Assembly: GCF_964355755.1 (NCBI RefSeq) | Contig: NC_092675.1 | Location: 16,381,312 to 16,445,311, forward strand | Length of the DNA: 64,000 nucleotides | Direction of reading: 5' to 3' | DNA from: Antedon mediterranea | Lineage: Eukaryota > Echinodermata > Crinoidea > Comatulida > Antedonidae | Shown: positions 35,401-46,300 of the stretch, piece by piece | How positions within the stretch are numbered: the first letter of the stretch is position 1 | Layout: the number at the start of each line of letters is the position of its first letter | The notes under the pieces: model-generated | What the model saw: only the letters and a program-made list of their open reading frames with translations | Databases searched by the model: none | What the model was told of the DNA's origin: nothing | Made by a program: the position numbers and the translations under genes

Positions 35401-38400
35401 TCGGGTTCTAATCTTGATTTATTTAATCCAGTTCTCACTTGTAAACAAAATTACTCTAATACTAGCCTGAATTGCCTCAGGCCTGCCTTTGCCAGTGAAC
35501 ACACTCACTCTGATCCTAGCCTGAATTCTGTCAAGCCTGCCTTTGCCAGCAAACGCACTCACTCAGGGTCTAGCCTGAATTCTTTCAAGGGTTTAAAATG
35601 TAACAAATCTGGCACAAGTCTGGACTCATTTCATTCTGCAAAGAGTAACTTAACACGACAGACTAGTAGTTCATCAAGCATGAAATGGAACACACCAGAA
35701 GAAGATAAACATTCATTAAGCTCAACAAGTAAGATCAGTTGCACATGCATGATGTCACCCTCCTCCATGTTTGTTGTTTGTCACTCATTCTGATGTCATC
35801 ACATTTTCTATAGTTCATTGCTTAGGTCGATTTTCACTGGTCGTAACTGTGGTGTAGTAAATAAACTATTTTAATTCATTAAAACATTCAACATTGTATT
35901 GTTTGATTTGTTTTTAATAGACTGTAGTGTAGACAGATTGCAGTAAAAATTCATGTTATACCCTTCAGCTTTTATGAAATTCTTATCCTTTAAGTGTCAG
36001 TGATATTTTGTGCTTTTGTGTGTTTTTCTGTATGAAGGGTGGAAAATTACTATTTTCAACTAGTATGGGTATGGGTTACATTTTGCACTTAAAAATCATT
36101 GGCTTCTGCACATAATGTACTCATTCAAATAAACATTCAGTTTTGGAAATAGAACGATAATTTTTCAAGTAATAATGTAACTTTAAACTTGTTATCGGTT
36201 AACTTTGTGTAGTTTGTGCTTTAGTCTCGTAAATATACAATTCTATATATGTTTAAAAGTGTGTACCAAACCAAGGCACATTTCCATCTTTAAAGGCCAA
36301 TTTACACAGACGAGCAGTAACGGTAAGTGGTAATTGTAAGCGAAAAACCGCGTGGCCTTTCCCATTTACACAGCGCGGAGTTCGCGAACGTAGTGGTGGA
36401 AAGTAGGTGCGTGTAGGCCTTGAGGCTAATGCATGTTACAGTCACTGCTGGCCTGGATGTGACTGACTGTCAGTAGGCCTAGCACACACAGACCTAAGTT
36501 TTGTAGGGAATTGTTGCCTAATAACGTACTAAAATGTATATTTTCTTTTCGCTATCCTTATACGAACATTAGTCACGTCGTAGGTGTTTGTATTTCTGAA
36601 TGAAAAGAAGTTGCAAACTAGGCTAGGCCTACTACGGCACTCGTATATATTGTCGTCTTTCACTCGACGGATGCAAAAAAAAGTTGTTGATAGATGACGT
36701 CATATCAATCATGTCGTTGGTTGGCCAGAATCCATAAATACTGCGCGGTATTTTCACAAAATTGAATCTGTTAAGATCCTGAGCGGATTTTCGCTCGTTC
36801 GCTCCGCGTTCTGTGTAAATGGTCATAAGAAATAACATAGATTCTATTTTTGCGTTTTCCGCTCAACTTTACCGCTTACCGTTACCGCTGGTCTGTGTAA
36901 ATTGGCCTTTATGCATGCACGATTGTTATTTTTGATATTTTGTACTAATGTGGTGTTTATCAATTTAATGTTAACTAATTGTCCTTTGTATTCTATTTTT
37001 TCATACAATTGTATGGCATGATTTTCTTTTAATTGTAATTTATACCTTTGTTATCTATTTAAACCTAAAATTGCATTTATTTGTTTGTTTTTTTTTAACT
37101 TACTTACTTCTATAGTACAGCATATAGGGTTGACTTATACATTAATGCCTATTTATACTAGGAAGATAATGATCAATGATGAATAGACAAATATCCATTT
37201 TTCATACATAAAACAAAAGAAATCTAAAAAGTTTCATTCTAGAACTATATGAACCATCTATTCTTCCTTTGATGAAAATGATATTTTCACACGCCCAATC
37301 AAATGATGCCATGATTAGTAAGAGCAATAATATTGTGACAATGATGATTTTATTGTTTTTATTGATCATGACGTCATTTGGTTAGATTTTTAACAATATT
37401 TTTATCAAAGACAGCATAAATGATTATTCTATAGTTCTAGAACGAAAACCTTTCTTTCTTTCTATTTATCGTCGATCGTTATCATCATAGTATAAATGGG
37501 CCTTTAAGATACTAAATAAAACCCAGTACAAACAAAATAGTTTTAATTCTTCATTTCTGTACTAATATTTGATTGTTTTGGTGCTAGGTTTATGTTTGAC
37601 TGATGACCAATCGTACACTATTGAAGGTCTCAAGATGTGCTGCCTCCTACTGCCATCCCCTAAAAGGAAAAAACTACATTTACTTCTCAAACTGATGGCT
37701 AAAATGGTTAACAACAAACAGCTTAATTTGAGCAAACAAATGTCTACAAAATCATTGGTAAGTTAAACAATAGAACCTCTATTTAGGGGACACCTTTGGA
37801 CCAAACAAAGTACAGGTTGGCTGTATTGTTAATTTCACAGAAGGTGTACCTTTAATAAGGATGGCCCAACGCAGATGGGTATCATATCGGTTTCTCTTAT
37901 AATGACTTTAAGGTTTTTTTAATCATATTTATTAGTCTTCTATATGACTGTCTTAATAATGTCACAACCAGGATTGAAGTATTTTGATCATATTACAGTA
38001 GCATTTATTTCACAAAAGGTGTACTCCTTAATCGGAATGTCCCAACGTAGAAGGCTATCATTTTCTCTTATAATGACATTGAAGCCACCAGTAAAAAATA
38101 CCATTACTTTGTTCAAATGCTAATGGTAACTGAAAATATTTATTTTCATTAGGTGTTGCAGACCTTTTGGCGATGTATTTTGAGCTGTGAAGTAGAAGTT
38201 GGATTGGATGAGATCCTAGCTATTAAGGTAGTCACCTATATGATGGAACACTATGATCAAATCATGGCCGTGTCCGAAGAATTAAAATCGGATGTCCAAG
38301 AAAGAATGTTGTATTTACGTAGAAGTCAGGTAATTTATAGTTAAATTATTATTATATCCTCTTCGATAGAGTTTTTAAATAATTTATTACTAAAGTACAG

Positions 38401-41400
38401 TCGAAGCCAAGTTAAACCTTCAGGACACAAGTTTCCTTTTAATAGGTTCATTCATTCATAATGGTATATTTATTAAAATCATCTTCACAGAAAAACTGAA
38501 TTGTTACAATTTTTTACATTATTAATTTAAGGTGCTTAAAATATTTTAAATGTTTTAAAAAGATAGCATAAAATAACATCAAAAATTGAGAACCACACAA
38601 TACATCATATAAAAACATTAAAATAAACGAGCACAACATCAAAATGAGAACAAATCTAAATGACTGGCCAAGTGAATTGAAAAAATTACCTAAAATATTA
38701 TATTTTGTTCTTATTACTTCAAACATATATTATAAAAGGAATAAAGTTATTTTCAATACAGAAGTAAAATGAGTTGCGGTGTTGGACCAGAAGTGTTAAA
38801 GCATTGCATCTTGTTTAATTTACCTCCATCAAGGAGGTATATGTAGTCGATAGCGTGTGTCTGTTTGTTTGCTAGCAGGATTACTTAAAAAGTTATTGCA
38901 AGATCTTTGCCAAAATAAAAAAACAGTTAGATATGTGGTCAAGGACTACTCCATTAAATTTAAAGTAACAAGTAACCTGAAATTGCATTTTCTTGAGAAC
39001 TACTTATCCACAAAACTTTATCTTTATGATTTTTAATTTTAAAACATAAGTTTATTTAAAGATGTATTGTCAAAATATTCTAAATTTAAATTGGCCTATC
39101 AAAGTAATATTAAAGTTATTAACTTTAAGTCGAAAATTGGAGCCAAAAATAACAAGTTTACGTAATTAACCGGTAAATTAATTTGATTACATTTCGTCTG
39201 GAAAATCGTCGCAAACAAAAGTAAACAAAGATTGTAAACCATGATGCTAACTGGGATTGTTTACAACTCGTCACGGTTGAGAAGGTGTTCTCACACAGAT
39301 CGCGAGGAAGTTTTATGATTATGCATACAGAGTAGCCAAACAAGCGTGTTGCATTATGCTATTGTTTTGATCAAAAAATTTGACTTTGAACAAAAAAACG
39401 TCTGTATTTCAGTTAAATGATTTTTTTTCGGCAAATTTTTGGTGAAAGTTAATAACTATTATGATACTTAAAAATGACCCACTTTTTTTCGAAATCTTTT
39501 ATTTTTTATTTTGTTGGAATTAGTCAAAGGGACAATACATCTTTAATGTACCGGTTTTTTTATATGAGTAGAAAAAAAACCCATTTCTTTTCAAATTCAC
39601 GTGTTTGTTTTTGCCGTTGCTATTCTATTGTTAGTCAACTGAAACTATTGTTAGTTGAAAGGCTTGTTACATAACCTTTACACCAAACTCGCATGAACAT
39701 GCTTGTAGTGAAATTAGCCTAAATCACACACAGCATTAAGACACACACACCAATATATTTTTCTCATGAAATCTTTTGTAGGAGAACTTTACAGTATAGA
39801 CGGAGGTATGCATTCTCGGAGTGGCTTTCTAGTTATTATTATTTCATTTATATAGCGCTTTTAAAAAAAACCAATTATCAAAGCGCTTTAACATACAAAA
39901 GATGCAACAATGAGTTACTTCTAGGAAATAGATTAGTTTTAAGGGCTTTTTAAAATTTCAAAGCCGTGGTTTGTTCCCAGATCTCAGACTGAAGTTTATT
40001 CCATATCACCGGTTCACTGGTAGTATTACCAGAGGTTCTGTTTCACAGGAAAGTGTCCCCTTAATAGAGGTGCCCTTAAATAGTATTGTAAAAACATTCT
40101 GGTCCTTCATTTCATAGGAAAGTGTCCTATTTGATATGTATTTGATTATTTATAATAGGTTAAATACAATGAAACTGAAGATGTCGAGAATATTCCTGTG
40201 ACTTTCTGCCAACAGATAAGCACAGACGAATACAGGGAACAAAAGTTAAGCTATTCTGAGAATGCTATATCAATGCTGCTTGAAGACATTATCAACAGCA
40301 AGACAATGGCAGTTAAGGACAAAAGGAAGAAGTTGAAAAAGGTTTGTTATTATTTATATTAATTGTAGTTGTGTTGCTTGGTAGATTGTGGAGTGGAGTT
40401 GTGGCTTGGTGATTATGATGCTCGGCTACCAATCCAAGGCTCCTGGGTTCGAGTCCTGTCGTGTCAGGATTTGTTCTAATGACGATTGACAACTCCACTC
40501 CCAAAGACTGTTTATGTTGAGTATCTTGTGTATATGTTTGTCATGTGAACAGAATTACCATCTATAAGAAGGATAGTGAATGAATTCGCTTATGGTTATC
40601 TTGGGCAAATTGACTAAATAAATAAAAAAAAACAAAAAATAAGAATGTGGTAATAATGTTAATAAATTAAGGTTTGAGGAACATCAAAAGGAAATAAAGT
40701 AATATATAGAATGTTGGATGACGTTTTGGTCCTCGTTACTCCAGATGACGGAGCATGACATTCTCTGGATGACGTTTTGGTCCTCGTTACTCCAGATGAC
40801 GGAGCATGACATTCTCTGGATGACGTTTTGGTCCTCGTTACTCCAGATGACGGAGCATGACATTCTCTGGATGACGTTTTGGTCCTCGTTACTCCAGATG
40901 ACGGAGCATGACATTCTCTGGATGACGTTTTGGTCCTCGTTACTCCAGATGACGGAGCATGACATTCTCTGGATGACGTTTTGGTCCTCGTTACTCCAGA
41001 TGACGGAGCATGACATTCTCTGGATGACGTTTTGGTCCTCGTTACTCCAGATGACGGAGCATGACATTCTCTGGATGACGTTTTGGTCCTCGTTACTCCA
41101 GATGACGGAGCATGACATTCTCTGGATGACGTTTTGGTCCTCGTTACTCCAGATGACGGAGCATGACATTCTCTGGATGACGTTTTGGTCCTCGTTACTC
41201 CAGATGACGGAGCATGACATTCTCTGGATGACGTTTTGGTCCTCGTTACTCCAGATGACGGAGCATGACATTCTCTGGATGACGTTTTGGTCCTCGTTAC
41301 TCCAGATGACGGAGCATGACATTCTCTGGATGACGTTTTGGTCCTCGTTACTCCAGATGACGGAGCATGACATTCTCTGGATGACGTTTTGGTCCTCGTT

Positions 41401-41954
41401 ACTCCAGATGACGGAGCATGACATTCTCCTTTTCACTTTATATGCCAGGCAAACTTTTCCAACGGCTTAGATAGACTATCAGAAATTCTTAAACTAGCTA
41501 AGATGTGATTTTATACCAGGATATTTTATTTAGGACAACTGTGGTCATATATATTCAAACTTAGGCTAAGGGAAACACTTACCCTTAACATTAAAAAAAT
41601 CTCCTACCTAAGTAAATTCAATTTAGGGGAAATACTTAATATTTAAGGGAAATATCTCACTTAAGTGTTATTGGTGATCTAGTGGTGTTGTTATGTCATA
41701 TTTGTAAGCTATTCTTAACAAATGCATGTTTGTATTATTGGTCAACAAAAGCAATATCTATATCTTTTTTTTTTCATGCATAATGAGTAAAATCTCATTT
41801 CTTTTTTCAGTTCAAACAAGAATATCCAGACATCTATGCAAAGAGGCTACCAACTACATCTCACGAAGCGGAGTTGTTTCCTCAGAAGCCAAAAATAAAA
41901 CAACCGATGCTAAACATGAAGAGATCTCTGACCAAATTGAAATCCCTCAGGTGA
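29472..41954 (+). CDS. DEPDC1: DEP and RhoGAP-like domain protein (DEPDC1 family), complete
   Basis: Eleven coding exons join in phase into 1084 residues: 29472-29498, 31898-32163, 32477-32830, 33103-33281, 33522-33665, 34118-35728, 37588-37757, 38153-38329, 40159-40341 and 41811-41954, with the boundaries of the first two fixed by phase. (The listed set counts ten coding blocks; any further exon is untranslated.) The 27-bp first exon encodes MEPFRATRL, matching the family N-terminus. The DEP domain is at about 10-97. The RhoGAP-like domain is at about 216-330 (DLPHWVLSAM, GFERDVF, PEPLLT). A Ser/Asn-rich linker spans 324-860, and the conserved C-terminus is 861-1084 (CCLLLPSP, KRKKLKKFKQEYP). 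Vertebrate DEPDC1 is about 810 residues; the excess is in the 1.6-kb exon. The family acts in mitosis and proliferation. If the intron after 35728 is retained, the frame stops at 35793. Confidence 0.93.
29843..30235 (+). repeat. ~78-bp AT-rich tandem repeat, about five copies
   Basis: Units contain AATAATTTACGTACGGTATT, GCCGAATCTTTATA and CATTTACATACTATCGAATC in the same order. Start points fall roughly every 75-80 bp and copies are diverged. It lies in DEPDC1 intron 1. The remainder of this intron (30236-31550) shows no exon that I can support. Confidence 0.75.
31496..31705 (-). mobile_element. tRNA-derived SINE-like insertion flanked by 22-bp direct repeats
   Basis: Identical 22-bp segments starting GGATACGGTACCGTATC lie at 31496-31517 and 31684-31705. 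Between them, on the minus strand, are an A-box-like TGGCTTAGTGG and a B-box-like GGTTTGATTC (about 31585-31640), followed by a pyrimidine-rich tail. AAAAACTAAAAG and CTTTTAGTTTTT bracket the insert. The tRNA arms do not pair as in a functional tRNA. Confidence 0.6.
33285..33450. repeat. dispersed repeat fragment (CATCCAACAGCGAG family), copy 2
   Basis: It matches the fragment at 26405-26480 over CATCCAACAGCGAG and CCAATTACAGGATGGATAAA. It begins only a few bases after the donor at 33282 of DEPDC1 exon 4. The segment GGGAGTGGAGTTG near 33412 is the reverse complement of the SINE segment CAACTCCACTCCC near 40490. Confidence 0.55.
35240..35660 (+). repeat. degenerate coding repeats in the DEPDC1 linker
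   Basis: Within the large exon the protein repeats a module of the form Ser-Gly/Asn-Thr/Ser-Ser-Leu-Asn-Ser followed by a Lys-rich spacer. Two adjacent modules share PAFAS and 20-codon spacing (35461-35590). It is serine-rich and probably disordered. Vertebrate DEPDC1 is not known to me to have it. Confidence 0.6.
36293..36909. mobile_element. MITE family B, complete 617-bp copy
   Basis: The ends AAGGCCAATTTACACAGAC and GTCTGTGTAAATTGGCCTT are perfect inverted repeats, flanked by TA on both sides. Subterminal GGTAAGTGG/ACCGCTTACCGTTACCGCT motifs are also inverted. It lies in the DEPDC1 intron after the 1.6-kb exon. A second, deleted copy is at 20494. Confidence 0.8.
38822..38935. repeat. dispersed repeat with CCTCCATCAAGGAGG hairpin start
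   Basis: It begins ACCTCCATCAAGGAGGTAT and continues GTCTGTTTGTTTGCTAGCAG. This type of sequence is repeated in many invertebrate genomes. A related ACCTCCACCAGAACAATGGCG stretch is at about 17397 in an RFX intron. Boundaries are uncertain. Confidence 0.45.
39830..39900. repeat. AGCGCTTT inverted repeat fragment
   Basis: TATATAGCGCTTTT and TCAAAGCGCTTTA are close inverted partners. Elements with this TATATAGCGCTTTT...AAAGCGCT layout are widespread in animals. It lies in the DEPDC1 intron before the exon at 40159. Confidence 0.45.
40387..40645 (+). mobile_element. tRNA-derived SINE, copy 1
   Basis: The A box TGGCTTGGTGATTATGATG is followed after about 45 bp by the B box GGGTTCGAGTCC. Then come a shared body (CATCTTGTGTATATGTTTGTC, ATGTGAAC) and an A-rich tail ending near 40645. 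The second copy at 50200 has the same order, so this is a defined family. It lies in the last DEPDC1 intron. Confidence 0.8.
40716..41428. repeat. 51-bp minisatellite, 14 copies
   Basis: The unit GGATGACGTTTTGGTCCTCG...CATTCTCT repeats at exact 51-bp steps from 40716 (40767, 40818 ... 41379), with no substitution that I can see until the last base. Each unit has two TGACG half-sites (TGACGTTT and TGACGGAG). It is a diverged doublet, because CCAGATGACG and CTGGATGACG recur within it. Since 51 is divisible by three and the unit lacks stops in one frame per strand, long frames appear on both strands. They are artefacts of periodicity, not genes. It lies in the last DEPDC1 intron. Confidence 0.97.
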
Positions 41955-43361
41955 TCAGGTGTGGATTGATAAGCTATATATTATTTGTCCACTTTATTAG
42001 CCAGTATTTCAATGTCATCTAGCCAGTAGGGTAAAACTGTGCATGCCAACAACTCATAGACGGACGTCACACCTTCATACAATGCATACAAAATTGCACA
42101 TTATGTTCATACAGCTGTATATTTAACAGAAAAGACCTTCTATGATCCCAAACCTTTTTTTTTCATAGCTGCACAATGTTTATAATGTTTTTTATTTAAA
42201 CACCCAAAATGTGTTTTATTTCCTCAATATCAGCATTTTCTTAATATTGTAATTATGAAAGAAAGAATACTGAGCTATTGTACTTTTTAGCAAATTTATA
42301 AATATAACACAATAGTATTATTAATTACCATTTTTAGATAAAATCAATAACCTTTTATTAATATTTAGTCTTAGTAATATTTGTTTAATGTTTTTTACAT
42401 AATAGTGTTTATGATTATGAATACAGTAATTATTGTTTAGGAGGGAAATATAGGCATTCTAGTGTATATAGCGCAAGAGACTACAAAGTAATAAAAATTA
42501 AACCTTTATATAAAGCAGCTAATATGCAATTCTTTTATAAAAGACATTGTCAATAATTAAAATAGTGATACACTGCAAGTTTAGTATTTAGTACAGGGTT
42601 TATGTTAAAGGTAGGTATAAATAGCTTGACATAATATTTCTATTATATTGTTTGTTATTTTAATGTTCTGAAATCATTATTGTAGTATTGTACATTTTGT
42701 ATATTGCTTTTATTTATGTAAATAGCCTTTACGATATTCTGTCCACTACTTTGTCACTTTTAGTTCCAGTCTGAGGTTAGCGAACTATAGACATTTCAAA
42801 GCCTCATTGTGAATTCTATACAGTATTAAACTTAACAATAATAATTGTATTGATGTGTTTCGTCATGCATAACTTCGCTGTTTTGTTTTTATTATGTTGA
42901 TTAACATTAAATATACCTAATCAAAAACTAAAGTGTTTATTAACAGGATTCTTATATATACTGTGTGGCCTAAAGCTTCGTTTACACTTTGACGCAATGA
43001 CGTAGGCACAACATTGACCAATCACAAGCGACAATTCGGGTGATCCATCGCGTTGTTATTGCAAAGTGCTTATTCGTCATTTTATATTTTTTACTGTCCA
43101 CCTGTGTGGAATAGTTTAACAAAATTTATCCATACCCGTACATGAAATTAGCTTAAGTAAATAGGTGAATCACCTTTGTATTGTAGATCAACCTGTAAAG
43201 CGCTCTGATCTTTATGACATGTCTGATTTATCATTATGATTACTGTATTATACAAAGATCAGTGGTTGAATCCATTTTTCCAATATGTATATTTCTTGTC
43301 AATCTGTGTGCAATATACGAGTTTCATTTTCAATGATTTATTCAAGGTTCACTGTTTTTCA
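41955..43361. other. DEPDC1 3' UTR and convergent intergenic region
   Basis: AT-rich with AATAAA-type signals (for example near 42491). A short segment at 42968-43075 containing GCTTCGTTTACACTTTGACGC may be a MITE fragment. The next gene converges from the right. No exon was supported. Confidence 0.5.
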
Positions 43362-46300
43362 TTATTTATATTTCACCGAATATGAATACCTCCATTTAAT
43401 ATGTGGTCTTTTACTCGATGCATTCGTTTGGCGTCCTGAACTCTCATCCAGCGTTCCTTTCAATCGGCAACGGCGTTGTTCATCATCTTCTGTATTTTCC
43501 GTAGCTCTGTTTGAGTCTGAAGACTTAAGCCGACCTGACAGACGGGATTCTATGGGTGGTGGAAGGTAACCAATAGCATATTTTGCCAATATCTCTGGTG
43601 GTAGTAGTGACTCTGTATATGGCGATTTCCTTCCTTGCCGTTTCCCATATTTCGATTTATTGTCTTTCCTGCAATGTAGAATTGTTCGAATTATGAAAAG
43701 GAGTACTGTAGGCCTACACAAATAATAAAACAATGTTACGTAGGACTACGATTTATAACAAAATATTATGACACTGCATATGCTAACCCTAACCAAATAT
43801 TGTTACCCCTAAGAAAAGTTTATTTGGTTTCCGTCATTTGAAGCTCAGGAGGAGGAGTCGTCTCTCATTTCAATTTTTATATATTTTTCATAAACAACAA
43901 TTTGAAACATGGATATTTTCACATTTACGAGTTCCATTTAATAACTAGCGCATTACCTGTTTTTCTTCTCACGTTCCTGCCCGTTTGATTGATTTCGTTC
44001 GTTTTCTTTTCGACGTGCTAGTCGTACACTTTGTGGCGGAGGATTGGTATTGGAAAGTGCTGACTTATCATCTAATAGTTCACCTTTAAGAAAATATTAG
44101 CACATTGTCGATGATAAAATAATGTAACATAATTAACTTTACAGCTTTAACTTAACTCTATATATTCTCAATAAGAAAGTTATATGGCCGTGGATTTAAG
44201 ACCTGCGCAGATTTGATTAAAGGAACAACAAATGTGAAAGAACATACTTAAACTCATAGATTTGATGTCGTCTGAACTGGATGTACTTGACGGGCTAGTG
44301 GGCGGGGCGTATCGTTCCATTGGCGTCATCATTACTTCTTTCTCGTCCTCCTTTTCTTTTTCTTTGTTCTCCTGCACCTTTTCCTCCTTCCGTGTATCTT
44401 CAATTAGTTCCATGCGCACTAGGTGTGGTCGCACGTTATCTTCAATATTCACACCATTGTCTAGCAGAAGTTGACAGCAGGCTTTAAAGTTTAAAATTGC
44501 AGCCATTTGTAACGGAGAAGCACCGACTGAATCTTGGGAAGAGAGTACAGTCTTCATAATGGGCCTAAAAGACAGGGAATAACGCAATCATACATTATCA
44601 ATAAATCAACGAAGTGCCAATGTAAAATAATTTAAACAGTTATGATATTAATGCATGAAGAGTATAATCTGCAATTTTAAATAGTTTGTTGACCATACTT
44701 ACTCGGAATCGCATTTTCGTTTTAATTCGTTTATAAGTAATTCCATAATGTCATGGTGTCCTCTCTCAGCAGCGTAATGAATTGGATATCTAATCAAGAA
44801 ACCAACGAAACAGAAAAAATATTTAGTTTCAAATAATGTTAAATAACCATACATTTGTTTCTGCCATTGCGTTTAAAATCTATAGAGTATACGTTTAACT
44901 GGATAAAATTATTATAGTGTTTGTGTGGTCAATACAAGATGTTGTTGAGAGCTTACCTTCCTTTGTCGTCTGCAACAAGTGGCCAGCCGTCCATCTTTTC
45001 ACAAAGTGTTTTTACTGTTTCCATACTCTCATTTATAACAGCAACTACTAATGCCGTGTGTCCCTCATCATTCTTAACGCCACCATCCAGACCGTGTTCC
45101 AACAAAAAGTGACAGATGTTGGCATGGTTCTTCCTTGCCGCATGATGTAAAGCCGTCCAACCCTAGGAGAGAGAGAGAGACAACACGAAATTTGTATCAA
45201 ACCAGTTATGGTTTTTCAGAAAAAATTGATCCCTGTCTTACCGATTTACAGATAGGTAACTGAGTTCCGTATCAACGGAAGTCGGCCCCGTAATCGAATT
45301 CAGTTTCACAAGGGTGAAATGAATATAGCTTAAATCAATGATTGAGTATCGACTGTCGATACCAATATCTCAATTTAATGGAGAAAATGCTCAAGATAGC
45401 CTATGTAATACTTATAATAATACTTTTTTTTACAGTCGGAAAATCATAAAACGGCTTTGACCTCTTTGATGCTAAACGTGTTGCAGAAAGCTTTTTTAAA
45501 TTACCTTACTATCTACTGAATTCTTGTTTTTAGAATTATCCAGAATTAGTCCACACATGTCAGTCCTACCATTAGATGATGCGTATGCTAGTCCAGATTG
45601 GCCCCGTACGTCCAAAGCATCCACGTCGCAACCCTAGGGCAATTCATTATAATCAATGAGTTCTGATAAGATACTAATTGATTGGTTTAGTCAATGGCTT
45701 ATTTAGTACTCTACATTATCACTATTATTATTTTTAATAATAATAATAGGCCTAACAATAATAATATCCTATCTTTTGCATTAACAATTTATTATGGGGA
45801 CCCGGACTGGCTTCCACCTTTTTAAAGCAACTTTTCCAAGGCAAAACTGTACTTAGTATTATTATATACAATTTTATTGATTCTACTAAAACGTAGCATA
45901 TTAGTATTTGAATGTTGCACGAACAGTATGTACTTGAATAATTGGTTGCTATACTATGTTGCCAATAATATTTCCAGCGTTGTCTGGATTAGATTTTACA
46001 TCGATTAGTTAACCGATTCTGTCATAAGATATTGACTATTGGAATATATTTTCCATTAAACTAACCAAGAGCCATCTAACAACAGGACACTGAACTCGCC
46101 TTGCCAAGATAGGAACTCATAATTAACAGTCATTGGATCTTATGTCTGGCTGCGACAAATACCTGTAGGCCTATGTACATTATTCTTCACGGCACGCGTG
46201 TATGTTAGGGCGTGAAACTTATCGTTTCACAGCCACAGATAAGCCCTTTGATCTCCAGACCTCAGCATCATGTGACTGTCTTGAGCTAACCAAATTAACT

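Noticed and set aside
34493-35470. Additional frames of 75-77 codons within the DEPDC1 large exon
   Set aside because: They are out-of-frame shadows of the well-supported DEPDC1 reading frame.
40716-41428. CRISPR-like array
   Set aside because: There are no unique spacers between repeats; the units are contiguous and identical. The host is an animal genome.
40684-41470. Two 250-codon open frames on opposite strands across the minisatellite
   Set aside because: The 51-bp unit is divisible by three and lacks stops in one frame per strand, so length reflects periodicity. The translation is a perfect 17-residue repeat with no start context, lies inside an intron, and retention from the upstream exon stops almost at once.
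44262-44474. 70-codon plus-strand frame rich in serine
   Set aside because: It is the antisense of the Lys/Glu-rich and Ser-rich coding segment of the ankyrin gene.
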